Positions 42,552 to 53,392 are shown, counted from the first letter of the stretch. The stretch is DNA of 64,000 bases from Tetragenococcus halophilus (GCF_021474685.1 NZ_JAKEIT010000001.1:1-64000), one strand, 5' to 3'. Translations and numbers: made by a program. Notes: generated by a model from the letters alone, not told the origin.

Positions 42552-43268
42552 TTATAAGAAATACTTTCGCGTTTTTGCTAAAGCATCGTGATCCATAATC
42601 AATTCTCCATGTTCAATAAGATAATCAGGAGTCATAGTAACTTTTTTAGCAAATTCAGATAAATAAGCTAACTGATTCTCTGTTTGAACTGTTTCCACTG
42701 CTTCTTCTGTAAAATCTACTTTTAGATAATAGACCTGATTCAACAAATAAAGCCGACTTTGGGCCTGTTCCAAATAAATTTCGGATGATAATTGAATCAT
42801 ATCTTCAAACGTTCCAATTTCAAAAACAAAGGAATGTTTAGAAGTTTCAGCTTCAGGTTCGATTGTTTCCTGTTGCGTTTTTTCAGGGAATTGATTTTTA
42901 AACCAATCCATAATTTCATCTTGTGAATAACCTTCATAAGCGTCTGGGTCTTCTTGTTTCAACCATTCTGTTATTTCTTCAGGAGAATAGTAGTCTCCAT
43001 ACGCTTCATAAGGATCAACGTTATCAAAAGGAACATTTTTACTAATAAATAATTCCAACCCATCGCCTTTTGGTAATACTTGGAAAGTTACAGCATCGCT
43101 TCCCTTGAATTCTTCTTCAACGTCAACCTCTTCTAAAATACTGTAAAAGAACTTTTCTATTTCTTTGCGGTTTCCAAGTAGGTCTAAAAAAGTGATTCCT
43201 CTGGCAGCTAAATCTTCATTTTTGATTAATACACGGATTGTATTTTCATTGATGTGTTCCATTTCCAT
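42552..43268 (-). CDS. mecA: Adaptor protein MecA
   Basis: MecA delivers substrates to the ClpC-ClpP protease and, in some species, blocks competence by sending ComK or ComX for degradation. The 238-residue product starts MEMEHINENTIRVLI and has the N-terminal substrate-binding part, an acidic linker, and the C-terminal ClpC-binding domain. TGAGGTG lies before the ATG. This is not the methicillin-resistance gene of the same symbol. Confidence 0.94.
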   Translation of the reverse strand: MEMEHINENTIRVLIKNEDLAARGITFLDLLGNRKEIEKFFYSILEEVDVEEEFKGSDAVTFQVLPKGDGLELFISKNVPFDNVDPYEAYGDYYSPEEITEWLKQEDPDAYEGYSQDEIMDWFKNQFPEKTQQETIEPEAETSKHSFVFEIGTFEDMIQLSSEIYLEQAQSRLYLLNQVYYLKVDFTEEAVETVQTENQLAYLSEFAKKVTMTPDYLIEHGELIMDHDALAKTRKYFL

Positions 43269-43382
43269 ATTAGCTACACCTCACTTATTTTCATACTCTA
43301 AGTTCATTGTAACTGAAGTGTTTAAAATGTAAAGAGAAAAAACTTCAAAACGAACCTTTCTTAGGCTTTCTTTATACGCTTA

Positions 43383-43417
43383 AAAAACGTTGAGGGAATC
43401 AATTCCCTCAACGTTTT
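43383..43417 (-). terminator. Terminator after spxA
   Basis: A near-perfect stem AAAACGTTGAGGGAAT/ATTCCCTCAACGTTTT begins at the spxA stop codon and is followed by T residues. Confidence 0.85.
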
Positions 43418-43814
43418 ATAAACCTGCCATCATTTGTGCATTACGTAGTTCCATTTGACGAACATCACGCGGTAAGAAGCGCCGGATTTCGTCTTCATTA
43501 AAACCAACTTGTAATCTTTTATCATCGATCATAATAGGACGTCGCAATAAACCTGGATTTTCTTGCACCAGTTTTAATAGTTCATTGAGCGGAAGGTCAT
43601 CCAAATCTATATTTAACTTTTGAAACACCTTTGAACGAGTCGAAATAATTTCTTCTGTACCATCTTCTGTCATCTGTAGAATATTTGTTAATTCATCACT
43701 TGTTAATGGTTCAGAAAAAATATTACGTTCTACAAATGGTATTTCGTGTTCTTGCAGCCAAGCGCGAGCCTTTCTGCAAGATGTACAACTTGGGGAAGTA
43801 TATAGTGTTAACAA
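43416..43814 (-). CDS. spxA: Transcriptional regulator Spx
   Basis: Spx binds the alpha subunit of RNA polymerase and turns on thiol-stress genes. The 132-residue product has the ArsC-like fold with redox motif Cys10-x-x-Cys13 ([12 protein letters not shown]) and the conserved RRPIM segment near residue 92. It starts at TTG with AAAGGAG 9 bases upstream. It sits before mecA, whose ClpC route also relates to Spx turnover. Confidence 0.95.
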   Translation of the reverse strand: MLTLYTSPSCTSCRKARAWLQEHEIPFVERNIFSEPLTSDELTNILQMTEDGTEEIISTRSKVFQKLNIDLDDLPLNELLKLVQENPGLLRRPIMIDDKRLQVGFNEDEIRRFLPRDVRQMELRNAQMMAGL

Positions 43815-44015
43815 TGTGCATCACTCCTTTGTGATAATAAAGCCAATACTAATTTTATTGTACTACTGTTTTATTATCTCATATTTTTTTAATAATTACT
43901 AGTACAGCTGTCCATTTTCTGAAAATTTAATTGTTATTAAAACAAAAAAATATGGTGTTAAAAAGAGCCTATAAAGTATTTTTGTTGATACAAAATCATA
44001 AATTTTTTAAGGTTT

Positions 44016-45728
44016 TCAATCATGAAACTGTGCGTCATATAACTTTTTATAGTGCCCTGCTTTTGCCATCAACTCTTCATGAGTCCCTTCTTCTAAAATC
44101 TCTTTTTCACTCATAACAATGATTCGTGTCGCTTGCTTGATTGTAGCCAGACGATGAGCAATGATCAGCGTGGTCCGACCTTTGGCCAATGAATTTAACG
44201 AGCCTTGAATAAGCTGTTCAGTTTCTGTGTCAAGTGCCGAAGTAGCTTCGTCTAATATCAGAATGGGTGGATTTTTTAAAAACATACGAGCAATCGCAAC
44301 ACGTTGCTTTTGTCCACCCGACAATTTAACGCCACGTTCTCCAATAATTGTATCTAAGCCTTCGCTCATGGGATCAATCACAGCTCTTAAATGAGCCAAA
44401 TCTATCGCTTGTTCAATCTCTTTTTGGCTAGCATCAAGTTTACCATAAATAATATTTTCACGAATTGTACCAGGAAATAAAAAAACATCTTGCTGGACTG
44501 TTCCAATTTGTTCACGTAATGAAGCTAAAGTTATCTTTTGAATATCAATACCATCGATTGTTATTTTTCCACTGCTTGGTTCATAAAAACGGGGTAACAA
44601 ATTGCATAAAGTTGTTTTACCTGATCCACTTTCTCCTACAAAAGCAACTGTTTCACCCGCGGCAATCTCAAGGTTAAAATGATCTAACACCTTTGTATTA
44701 TCAGCATAAGAAAAAGAAATATCTTGATAAGAAATATTTCCTTTCAAACTTTCAACTTCTATAGCATCGGGTAAGTCAACTATGGTGCTATTGCGATCCA
44801 GCTCTTCTGTCAACCTTTTAAAGCCTGCAATGCCTTTAGGATAGTCTTCAATCATATTATTCACTTTTTCAATAGGACGTATAAATACATTTGAAAGCAA
44901 GATAAAACCAACAAACTCACCATTAGTTAATTGCCCTTGGATAGTATAATAAGCGCCAAAAACTAAGGCAAATAAATTAATTAAGCGAATCATTAAATAA
45001 TTGTAAGCCGAACTTATCGCCATCACTTTATAAAACATTAACTTTGCTCGTTTATATAACTGGCTTAAGCGGGTAAAACGTGTATTTTCATAAGCCTCGT
45101 TTGCAAAAGACTGCGTGACACGAATTCCTGTAACAGCGGCTTCAACACCCGCATTAAACTCTGCTATACTCTCATAAATTTCAGTATTAACATTCGTCAT
45201 TTTTTTATTAAAGAAAATTAAAGCGACTGTAATAAAAGGTACCAATATAAAAGTAGCGATCGCTAGTTTTACATGCATGTTCAACATTAAAACAAATGAG
45301 CCTAACAAAGTCATAATAGTTATAAAAACATCTTCTGGACCGTGGTGTGCTACTTCAGAAATATCAAATAAGTCGGTTGTCAAACGACTGAGTAATTTTC
45401 CCGTTTTCTGTTCATCATAATACGCAAACGATTGACTCTGCAATTTTTTAAACAATTCATCACGCATATCCGTTTCTATTAAAACACCTAATTTATGGCC
45501 AAAAAATACGACAATATATTGTAAGACAGTATTAATAATGTAAAATAATAATAAACCAATACAAGCAAGTAAAATAATGCGAAAGTTATTTTGTGGCATG
45601 ATCTTATCAATGACTTGATTTACAGCAATAGGGAAAGCTAGTTCCAAAATCCCGGCTACAATAGCACAACTAAAATCTAATATAAATAAGGATTTATAGG
45701 GCCGATAATAACTAAAAAAGCGCTTCAA
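44016..45728 (-). CDS. ABC exporter, fused permease and ATPase
   Basis: The 570-residue half-transporter has six membrane helices in the first 310 residues and a C-terminal ATPase with Walker A VGESGSGKTTL, signature LSGGQKQR and Walker B ILILDEATSALD. It would work as a homodimer, as no partner gene lies next to it. It is of the MsbA/YknV-like multidrug or lipid exporter class; the substrate is unknown. The TTG at 45728 after GGAGGGTGG is preferred; an ATG-started longer frame begins upstream of the ribosome binding site. Confidence 0.88.
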   Translation of the reverse strand: MKRFFSYYRPYKSLFILDFSCAIVAGILELAFPIAVNQVIDKIMPQNNFRIILLACIGLLLFYIINTVLQYIVVFFGHKLGVLIETDMRDELFKKLQSQSFAYYDEQKTGKLLSRLTTDLFDISEVAHHGPEDVFITIMTLLGSFVLMLNMHVKLAIATFILVPFITVALIFFNKKMTNVNTEIYESIAEFNAGVEAAVTGIRVTQSFANEAYENTRFTRLSQLYKRAKLMFYKVMAISSAYNYLMIRLINLFALVFGAYYTIQGQLTNGEFVGFILLSNVFIRPIEKVNNMIEDYPKGIAGFKRLTEELDRNSTIVDLPDAIEVESLKGNISYQDISFSYADNTKVLDHFNLEIAAGETVAFVGESGSGKTTLCNLLPRFYEPSSGKITIDGIDIQKITLASLREQIGTVQQDVFLFPGTIRENIIYGKLDASQKEIEQAIDLAHLRAVIDPMSEGLDTIIGERGVKLSGGQKQRVAIARMFLKNPPILILDEATSALDTETEQLIQGSLNSLAKGRTTLIIAHRLATIKQATRIIVMSEKEILEEGTHEELMAKAGHYKKLYDAQFHD

Positions 45729-45810
45729 AAAAACACCACCCTCCATTTCAACTGATAACAATAAATCTTATTATAAAAAAATCCTTGCATAAAAGCAAAA
45801 ACTTTTTTAA

Positions 45811-45850
45811 AAAAGAAAAACCCAAGAAAACATCCGTGTTTTCCTGGGTT
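45811..45850 (-). terminator. Terminator after the SNF2 gene
   Basis: AACCCAAGAAAACA pairs with TGTTTTCCTGGGTT (one mismatch), with a T-rich run on the minus strand. Confidence 0.85.
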
Positions 45851-45867
45851 AAAGTTTATTCACTATG

Positions 45868-48800
45868 TTATTCGCCAATGCTTAAAATAGACCGGATATC
45901 GTCTTCGGTCATTTGTTGTAATTGTGCTTCATTACCCTGAATGACATTTTTAAAGAGCTCTTTTTTCTCTTGTTGCAGATAATTCATACGCTCTTCAATC
46001 GTACCTTCAGCGATCATCCGCCAAACTTCAACGTTTTTTTCTTGGCCTATACGATGTGCACGACCGGCAGCTTGTTCTTCGACAGCTGGATTCCACCATA
46101 GATCATATAAAATTACCGTATCTGCACCTGTTAAGTTCAAACCAGTACCGCCAGCTTTTAAGGAAATCAAAAATACATCCCGCTGGCCAGCGTTAAAGGC
46201 ATCTACCATTTCAATCCTATCCTTAGGTGGGGTACTTCCTCTTAAATAGAAGGTTTCTATACCTAAATCAGCCAGTTCTTTTTCAATGATAGATAGCATG
46301 CTAGTAAATTGAGAAAATAGTAAAATTCGACGATTGTTTTCTTTAGCGGCTTGGATTAAATCTTTTACTTGTTCCAACTTACCGGAACCGCCTTGGTAGT
46401 CCTCGATAAACAATCTTGGATCACAACAAATTTGACGCAAACGCGTTAATCCTGCTAAGATACTCATCCGATTTTTCTTAAAGTCTTCTGTATCCATCGA
46501 GGAAACTTCTTCACGCATCTGCTCAAGATAAGCGAGATATACTTTCTTTTGTTCATCTGTTAATGCGCTATAATAGTTTGTTTCCAATTTATCAGGCAAG
46601 TCTTGTAGAACGGTTTGTTTATCTCTTCTTAAAATAAAGGGACGAATCATTGAAGCAATTTTATTTTGCGATAAATTACGGAATTGTTGTCTATTCGGGA
46701 AAAAGCCTGGCATAATCATTTGAAATAAGGACCACAATTCATCCAAATTATTTTCAATCGGTGTCCCACTTAAGGCAAAACGATGCGCAATCGTTAATGA
46801 ACGTAGTGCTTGAGCAGTTTTAGTCGCACTATTTTTAACCATTTGGGCTTCATCTAAAATTAAGTAGCTTAAAGCTAATTGTCGATACTCTTCAATATCT
46901 TGTCGTAAACTGGCATAAGAGGTGATCCAAATATCTACATTTTGCTCTAATAAATTTTGCCGTTCGCTCTTATTTCCCGAAACAACTAGTGAAGTAAGCG
47001 AAGGTGCAAAACGTTTGATTTCTTGTTGCCAATTAAAGGTTAAACTAGCGGGAGCTACAATCACTGTTTTAATCTCATCTTTTTCTTGCTTTTCTGATAG
47101 AAGAAAACTGATTGCCTGTAGGGTTTTTCCTAGCCCCATTTCATCAGCCAAAATACCGCCAAACTGGTAATAACTTAACATTTTTAACCAGCGGAAGCCA
47201 ACAACTTGATAATCACGTAACTGCGCGTGTACGCCTTCAGGAACTAACGCTGAAAAGTCTTCTGGATGAGTAAGATCATAAGTCATCTGTTGAAAGCCTT
47301 CACTAAAGTTTGCTTGGCCTGCTAACTGATCTTGCACCTGTAAGCCTTGATTTAAAGGAACTTTCATAACGCCTTGATTTGCAGAATGTATAGAATCACG
47401 CAATTGTGATAATATTTGACTGGTTTCTTGAAATTCTTCGGAATCAAGTGAAAGTACTTGTCCATTTTCCAAGGTATGGTAATCAGCATTTTTCATTAAA
47501 CTTTGTAAGATGGAATCCACCTCATTTTGGTTAATTCCACTGATATCAAAGGAAACGTCTAACCATGAGCCTGATTCACTCACATTAATATGTGGCTTAT
47601 ATTTTTGACCATCCAAGTAGAGTTCACGTAATTTTTTCCCCATGTAAATTTCGCCTAATTGGCGCATATAATACAGTTCTTGGTTGAAGAAACGGTATAA
47701 TTCCTCGCCCTTAGGAATTTTTTTATGCCAACCTGTCTCGGTTTGTTTAAAACCTAATTGTTCGACCACGGCTTTTGCTTGACGCTCTCGCTCATAATCG
47801 CGCAACACTTCGGGGTGATTTTCAGGAACTTGTTGATGGGCAGGATCACTTGAAAAGATAATATCTCCATAGACATTATCAATTCGTAATTCAATCATGC
47901 CCTTACGTTTTTTCAAATAAAAGCGTAACACTAAGTCTACATCACTGATATATTGGTAAACTTCATCGTCAACTTCTACTTCGCCAATTTCTTTTAACAG
48001 AGGTAAAACTTGTTTAAATAATTCAGATAACTCTTCTTGCGGATAAGAGATGGTCGGCTCTTTTAAGCGTTTAAGCAGTTGTTCCATCGTTAGATAAATA
48101 TCCATTTGTTCAGTTGATAATTCAACGATTTGTCCATCATATAAAGCCCAACCATAGTATTGAAAAACTTTATCGAAATCATGGGAAACTGATAATTTAA
48201 AAGAATCTTTTGTTTTAGCTACTTGAAATAATAGCACTCGAGTTTGTTCAGAAAAGCTTAACTCTCGCAATTTCTGGTCATCAAATTGAAATACAAAAGG
48301 AAAGTCAGCCATTTTTTGTATAAATTCTTTAGCATATTCTACAGGTAATAATAAATACTTTTTATCTAGTTTACCTTCTACTAAAACGCCTGTTCGACCT
48401 AAAAGTTCCTGAGTTTGTGCCAGAGAGGCTAAGTGTTGTAATAATCCATTTTCTTCTTGTGTAAACGCATTATGGTTTAAATAGAAACTATTTCGTTTAT
48501 TAGCCTCATATACCTTTTCTGTTTGATAAACTTGTAAAAACTTATAGATATTTTTTATCATATAACTACGACCGTGCTGTTGGCCAATTTTTAATGAGAT
48601 GCCTAATACATCAAGTTCTCCACGATAGGGATTAGTGGCTATACTATCCAAATGACATTCGATTTGCAGTGGGACCTGTGAGCGATCTTGTTGACGTGCC
48701 AAATGATTCAGCCCTTTTGAAAACATTTTGGAAGCTGAAAAACTATCACTTTTAGGCACAGACGCAGCTGTTATTTTGCGTGATTTACCTTGTTGTCTTA

Positions 48801-49035
48801 GATATAGTTCAACAGACACTGTATGCTTACAAAAACCATGTTCTTCCCAATAAGAACACTGACAATAATCTTCTTCTTTAGCGCTAGCATCTAAGTCCAC
48901 TCGATACAATTCTCCACCTAAAACCTCAGCATGCCAAACTTGATTTTTGGGATCAGGGGTAACAGAAAGCACGCGACCATCATTTAAGTACTCTCTTCCT
49001 TTTTCAATAATTCGTTCAGGTATACTCCATTTCAT
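45868..49035 (-). CDS. SNF2-family helicase with SWIM zinc finger
   Basis: The 1055-residue protein is a Swi2/Snf2 ATPase. The N-terminus has a SWIM zinc finger (CQCSYWEEHGFCKH), the middle a bacterial SNF2-associated region, and the C-terminal half the motor: ADEMGLGKTLQAI near residue 625, LDEAQMVK, then GGTGLNLTGADTVILYD and AAGRAHRIGQ. Such proteins probably act on RNA polymerase or DNA-protein complexes; the role is not settled. It is followed (upstream on this strand) by sbcCD, suggesting a repair-related transcript. Confidence 0.88.
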   Translation of the reverse strand: MKWSIPERIIEKGREYLNDGRVLSVTPDPKNQVWHAEVLGGELYRVDLDASAKEEDYCQCSYWEEHGFCKHTVSVELYLRQQGKSRKITAASVPKSDSFSASKMFSKGLNHLARQQDRSQVPLQIECHLDSIATNPYRGELDVLGISLKIGQQHGRSYMIKNIYKFLQVYQTEKVYEANKRNSFYLNHNAFTQEENGLLQHLASLAQTQELLGRTGVLVEGKLDKKYLLLPVEYAKEFIQKMADFPFVFQFDDQKLRELSFSEQTRVLLFQVAKTKDSFKLSVSHDFDKVFQYYGWALYDGQIVELSTEQMDIYLTMEQLLKRLKEPTISYPQEELSELFKQVLPLLKEIGEVEVDDEVYQYISDVDLVLRFYLKKRKGMIELRIDNVYGDIIFSSDPAHQQVPENHPEVLRDYERERQAKAVVEQLGFKQTETGWHKKIPKGEELYRFFNQELYYMRQLGEIYMGKKLRELYLDGQKYKPHINVSESGSWLDVSFDISGINQNEVDSILQSLMKNADYHTLENGQVLSLDSEEFQETSQILSQLRDSIHSANQGVMKVPLNQGLQVQDQLAGQANFSEGFQQMTYDLTHPEDFSALVPEGVHAQLRDYQVVGFRWLKMLSYYQFGGILADEMGLGKTLQAISFLLSEKQEKDEIKTVIVAPASLTFNWQQEIKRFAPSLTSLVVSGNKSERQNLLEQNVDIWITSYASLRQDIEEYRQLALSYLILDEAQMVKNSATKTAQALRSLTIAHRFALSGTPIENNLDELWSLFQMIMPGFFPNRQQFRNLSQNKIASMIRPFILRRDKQTVLQDLPDKLETNYYSALTDEQKKVYLAYLEQMREEVSSMDTEDFKKNRMSILAGLTRLRQICCDPRLFIEDYQGGSGKLEQVKDLIQAAKENNRRILLFSQFTSMLSIIEKELADLGIETFYLRGSTPPKDRIEMVDAFNAGQRDVFLISLKAGGTGLNLTGADTVILYDLWWNPAVEEQAAGRAHRIGQEKNVEVWRMIAEGTIEERMNYLQQEKKELFKNVIQGNEAQLQQMTEDDIRSILSIGE

Positions 49036-49055
49036 TATTTACTTTCCTCCTTTCC

Positions 49056-52000
49056 TTAGTCAACCACACGGTTAGTAATATAACTTTGGCCACTACCATC
49101 TGTTTTTACGATCATTTGTTGTGTGATACGATTTTTAAGCTCTTGTACATGACTGATAATACCAATCATCCTTCCTTCATCTTCTACCATTTCTAAAGCT
49201 TCGATCGCCATTTCTAGCGCCTCTTCATCTAAAGAACCAAAGCCCTCATCTATAAATAATGTCTCGATCAAAACACCACCGGCATGACTTTGAATCACAT
49301 CGCCTAGCGATAAAGCTAGTGCCAAAGCGGCAATAAAACTCTCGCCACCAGATAAAGTATGTGCTCGTCGACTCGTTCCGGCATGATCATCATAGATATT
49401 GATTTCTAAACCGGTGGATTTTTTATAACTGCCCTTTTCATCAGAAAGTAAAAATTGATAACGCCCTTGCGTTAATTTATTTAAACGCACGTTGGCTACT
49501 TCCAAGACTTCTGCAAAAAAAGACTGTAAAACATAGCGTTCGATCCCCAGTCTTTCTAGGTTATCACCATTCATCGTTTCTGCCAACTGTTTAATTTGGC
49601 TCATGTTTTCCATTTCATTTTGATTTGTTGAATATAACTGTTGAAAATCAGCCATTATTTTTTGATTCGAACGTAATACCTCTTGTTTTTGAATCAACGA
49701 GGTTTGGACCGAGGCTTCTTTTTCTTCAGCTTCTTGCATTTTTTTCTCTAAATTTTTTAAGTCCGGGCGAAGCTTTTCTTTAAAATCTTTAAGTTCATAT
49801 AAGCGTTTTTTTGTATATTCTCGTTCATTTTGATCTTGTTCAATTGTCTCACGCAGAGATTCTAGTTGGTTTAATTCCGGCAATAGTTGACGCATTGCAT
49901 TTTCTGATGAAACAAAAGAACTCTTCTGAATCGCTTGATCAAGTTTTTGCTTGATACCATTTCTTTTTTCTTGTGACCGTCGAACTTGTTGCTGGTATTG
50001 ACTATTTCGTTCATTTAAGGTCGTCAGATCAGTCTGTACTTTTCCTTCCTGTTGCTTATACTGATCCATCTTTTTCTGAATAGTTGTTATCTCTTCTTCT
50101 AACTGGCTTTTTTGTTTTTCCAGATCTTCAGTATTTTGATAACTTAGCTGCCCTTTTAAGGTGTCCTGCTCTGCTGAGAGTTTTGTTACTTCCTCTTTAT
50201 TATTTGAATACTGCTCTTGCAATTCTGACAACTCAGCAGTTGTTTTTTCATTTTCTTCCTTTAATAAATTCTGCTTTTTCTCAGCTTCTTCGATTTCTTT
50301 TATCTCTTTATCTAGTTTATCTTGCCATTTTTGTAAATAAGTTTTTGGTTCAGTTTTTTCAATGGAAATCTCTAAAGTAGCTTCACATTCTTCTGTCAGT
50401 TCTTGCAAATTTTCTTGCGCTTTTGTCATTCTCACGCTTATTTGTTCTTGTTCTTTTCTGCGACTTTCTAAAGCTGCCGAAGTTTTTTGTTTTTCTTCCA
50501 ATGTTTGTGCATATTCTTCTTCACTTTGTGCTAAGTTCTCTTCGTTTTGTGTAATTTCTGCCAATGTATAACTATGTTGCTTCACATAAACAGGATCATG
50601 GTGCAATGAACCACAAACAGGACACGGTTCTTCTTCTTTTAACAATAATTGTAAGCGGGCAATCTGCATCTTAGCGTTCTCACTACGAGCTGTTGTTAAT
50701 TTTTCTTTACTGTTTTCTTCTGCCTGTTGGTAAGCTTCTAACTGTTGCTTTAATCGCGCTATTTCTTCTTGTGCCTTTTTATAAGCAGCTTTTTGATCAT
50801 CTCGTTGTGCCTGTGCTTCTTCAAAATGTCTTACAAGTTCATCGCAACGATATAATTGTAATTTTTCTTCTTGTAAAGCTGGTTTTTGCTGAATTTTTTG
50901 CCTTAAATCCTCTACCAGCGACTGGTTTTTTTCTAGCTGTTTTTTTAAGGCTTCTATTTTATTTTGCTTTTGCGTCATACTCGAGCAAAGCTGCTCACTT
51001 TGTTTTTCCAGTTGTTTTATCTTTTGTATAGTCGGCAACTCATCATTAATACGCTTTAAAGCGTACTGCTTGTCCTCTTGTTGTGTTTGCCATTTTTTGT
51101 AATCTTCTTTTTGTTTTTTTAAAGCTTCTTGTTCGCTTTGGTTTTTCTTTAACTGAAGTTTTATATCTTTTAAGGAATAATTGATTTCTTCGATTTCTTT
51201 ATCATAATCATCTTCTTGTCTGAGCAAATCTTTTTTTTCATTTACCCAAGAAAGTTGTGCAAAATATTGCTTTGTTTCTTCCATTTTAGATTCTTTTGCT
51301 TTTAAGGTTTCTTGTTTTTGGATTAATTTATCATACTCATCCAGTGCATTGGTAATTTCCTTACCTTTATAAAAAGCTTTTTCTGCTTCTTTTTTCATTT
51401 CTTTTTGTTTTTCAAGATTACTTTTTTCTTTAACGATTTTACTCTCTAATTGTTCTAACTCATCTTGCCATTTCAGCAAAGTTTCCTGGTAGGAAGCTGG
51501 AGATTCAAATTCACCTTGAAACTGTTGCCGCAAATTTTCTAACTGATCTGTTTGTTTAACCAGCTCTTTTTCTACTTTCTTTTGTTGCGCGTGCAACCAT
51601 TCGTTTAAGCGCTGATAGAGCTGTGTGCCGAATAAATTTCGTAAAAGTTTTTCTTTATCGTTACTAGAAGCCACTAAAAAATTACGAAACTCTCCTTGCG
51701 GTAATAAAACAATTTGGAAGAATTGTTTTGCATTAACATTCAATAGTTCAGTAATAAAGCGGTCTACTTCACCTTTTTTACTATACTGCGTAAGCAAATC
51801 TCCTGAAGTAGAAAAAATCGATAAATGAACTTTAGCGGTCTGCTTAGTAAATCCTTCTCCCTTTTTCTTACCTACCATTTGTTCAGGAGAACGCATAATT
51901 TCGTAAATCATTTCCTGATGTTCAAAACTAAAGCGAACTTCTGTTAGTTCTTGTGCTGGAGCAAAAGTAGAGCGCATTTCTTTACCTGTGCGTAAACGAC

Positions 52001-52169
52001 CCGAAGTCTCTCCGAATAAGGCAAAAGTCATGCCATCAAAAATTGTGGTTTTTCCTGCCCCTGTTTTACCAGAGATCAAAAATAAACCGGCAGATTGAAA
52101 TTCACTGAAATCAACTGTTTCATGCAAAAAAGGGCCAAAGTTTTTTAACGTTAATTTTCTAGGTTGCAT
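49056..52169 (-). CDS. sbcC: Exonuclease subunit SbcC
   Basis: SbcC, with SbcD, opens and trims DNA hairpins and blocked ends. The 1037-residue product is an SMC-like ATPase: Walker A ISGKTGAGKTTIFD near residue 35, long coiled coils, a zinc hook CPVC near residue 515, and at the C-terminus HTLSGGESFIAALALAL and TLFIDEGFGSLD. The ATG at 52169 is chosen, overlapping sbcD by 11 bases; a Met codon just before it is equally possible. Enriched in Gln, Glu and Lys as expected for coiled coil. Confidence 0.95.
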   Translation of the reverse strand: MQPRKLTLKNFGPFLHETVDFSEFQSAGLFLISGKTGAGKTTIFDGMTFALFGETSGRLRTGKEMRSTFAPAQELTEVRFSFEHQEMIYEIMRSPEQMVGKKKGEGFTKQTAKVHLSIFSTSGDLLTQYSKKGEVDRFITELLNVNAKQFFQIVLLPQGEFRNFLVASSNDKEKLLRNLFGTQLYQRLNEWLHAQQKKVEKELVKQTDQLENLRQQFQGEFESPASYQETLLKWQDELEQLESKIVKEKSNLEKQKEMKKEAEKAFYKGKEITNALDEYDKLIQKQETLKAKESKMEETKQYFAQLSWVNEKKDLLRQEDDYDKEIEEINYSLKDIKLQLKKNQSEQEALKKQKEDYKKWQTQQEDKQYALKRINDELPTIQKIKQLEKQSEQLCSSMTQKQNKIEALKKQLEKNQSLVEDLRQKIQQKPALQEEKLQLYRCDELVRHFEEAQAQRDDQKAAYKKAQEEIARLKQQLEAYQQAEENSKEKLTTARSENAKMQIARLQLLLKEEEPCPVCGSLHHDPVYVKQHSYTLAEITQNEENLAQSEEEYAQTLEEKQKTSAALESRRKEQEQISVRMTKAQENLQELTEECEATLEISIEKTEPKTYLQKWQDKLDKEIKEIEEAEKKQNLLKEENEKTTAELSELQEQYSNNKEEVTKLSAEQDTLKGQLSYQNTEDLEKQKSQLEEEITTIQKKMDQYKQQEGKVQTDLTTLNERNSQYQQQVRRSQEKRNGIKQKLDQAIQKSSFVSSENAMRQLLPELNQLESLRETIEQDQNEREYTKKRLYELKDFKEKLRPDLKNLEKKMQEAEEKEASVQTSLIQKQEVLRSNQKIMADFQQLYSTNQNEMENMSQIKQLAETMNGDNLERLGIERYVLQSFFAEVLEVANVRLNKLTQGRYQFLLSDEKGSYKKSTGLEINIYDDHAGTSRRAHTLSGGESFIAALALALSLGDVIQSHAGGVLIETLFIDEGFGSLDEEALEMAIEALEMVEDEGRMIGIISHVQELKNRITQQMIVKTDGSGQSYITNRVVD

Positions 52170-53295
52170 CATCGTTCCTCTTTTCTGTATCCAGTGCTTG
52201 TTGTAAGCCTTCATCCAACCAATGCCGTTGCTTTTGGGTTAAACTATCACCTGTAATATCTTCAAAAAAAGAAGTCAGCATACTGTAGGGCGTATTTTTA
52301 CGATGTTGTACTTTTTTTAATTGTTTTGTTTCACGACGCCCATTGACTCGTTCAACGCCTAATATATTAGGATAGATCGCACGTAATTGGTTCATCATAT
52401 TTGTAATAACACTACGATCTGTTAACTGAAAATACCAAAAACAATTACGATCCATTTGTTGATAAAAGCTTGGGTCAGTTAGTGTTTCAAAAGAGGCTTG
52501 TAAACTACAAACATCTCTTTTAGCTACGAGCTCATGAAATTCAGGTTCTAATGATTGACTATCAACGATCCATATGCCTCTTGGATCATCTTTTTCGGAT
52601 AATGAAAATTTTAATGGCGAACCACTATAGAGAGCATTTTGAGTTTTTAAAGCATTTTTTGAGTGCAAATGCCCTAGAGCTACATAATCAAAATCTTGCA
52701 CAAGTTCATAAGGAATACTATTTAATCCGCCCACTTCGACTGCTGTTTCAGAATCACTACGTGTACTACCAGCAATGAAAAAATGGGTCACAAGTACCTG
52801 TTTTTTATTTTCATCAAAAGATGCCCGCATTTTCTCAATAATTTTTTGGATGGCAGCTTGTAAAGACAAATTTTCTTCTTCAAAATAAAGACGCGCTGCA
52901 ATAGGTTCAAAATAGGGTAGCAAGAAGAATTGTACATCTCCTATTTCAACAGGTTCAAAAGACTGCTTTAAATCTGTATAGAGATGAAAATCAGTCTGCT
53001 CATACCATGGCATGCCCGTGCTTAAGCGAACCGCCGAATCATGATTGCCAGAAATAGCCAAAACAGGTAACTTTTTTTCTAGATTCATCTCAATAAAAGT
53101 TTGATTAAGCAGTTCGCAAGCTTCTACACTAGGGACACTTCGATCATACAGATCCCCTGCAATGACAATTGCATCCACCTCTTGTGTAAGTGCAATATCT
53201 AAAATCTGATGAATAATCTCTTTTTGATCGACTAATAAATCGTATCCATGAAGTTTTTTTCCGATATGCCAATCAGCTGTATGTAAAAATCGCAC
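52159..53295 (-). CDS. sbcD: Exonuclease subunit SbcD
   Basis: SbcD is the Mre11-like nuclease partner of SbcC. The 378-residue product has the metallophosphoesterase motifs HTADWHIGKKLHG at the N-terminus, AGDLYDRS, SGNHDS and LGHLHSKN. The GTG at 53295 follows AGAGGTGAAAACT; a longer frame begins upstream of the ribosome binding site. It overlaps sbcC, so the two are coupled. Confidence 0.95.
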   Translation of the reverse strand: MRFLHTADWHIGKKLHGYDLLVDQKEIIHQILDIALTQEVDAIVIAGDLYDRSVPSVEACELLNQTFIEMNLEKKLPVLAISGNHDSAVRLSTGMPWYEQTDFHLYTDLKQSFEPVEIGDVQFFLLPYFEPIAARLYFEEENLSLQAAIQKIIEKMRASFDENKKQVLVTHFFIAGSTRSDSETAVEVGGLNSIPYELVQDFDYVALGHLHSKNALKTQNALYSGSPLKFSLSEKDDPRGIWIVDSQSLEPEFHELVAKRDVCSLQASFETLTDPSFYQQMDRNCFWYFQLTDRSVITNMMNQLRAIYPNILGVERVNGRRETKQLKKVQHRKNTPYSMLTSFFEDITGDSLTQKQRHWLDEGLQQALDTEKRNDDAT

Positions 53296-53360
53296 AGTTT
53301 TCACCTCTAAAAATGTCTTTCCCATTATTATACCACTTTTTCAGCTCAACTAAAGCCAAA

Positions 53361-53392
53361 AAAGTACAGCACCCTTGTTGCAGCGCTGTACT
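53361..53392 (-). terminator. Terminator after plsC
   Basis: AGTACAGC (53363-53370) pairs with GCTGTACT (53385-53392), followed by T residues on the minus strand. It separates plsC from sbcD. Confidence 0.75.

Noticed and set aside
43815-44015. Possible RNA or gene between spxA and the ABC exporter
   Set aside because: The A/T-rich stretch shows no strong stem, start signal or conserved frame; only the spxA upstream region is expected here.
50084-51031. Several open frames of about 100 codons opposite sbcC
   Set aside because: They arise from the low-complexity Lys/Glu/Gln coding of the coiled coil; the translations are Leu/Phe-rich and lack start signals.
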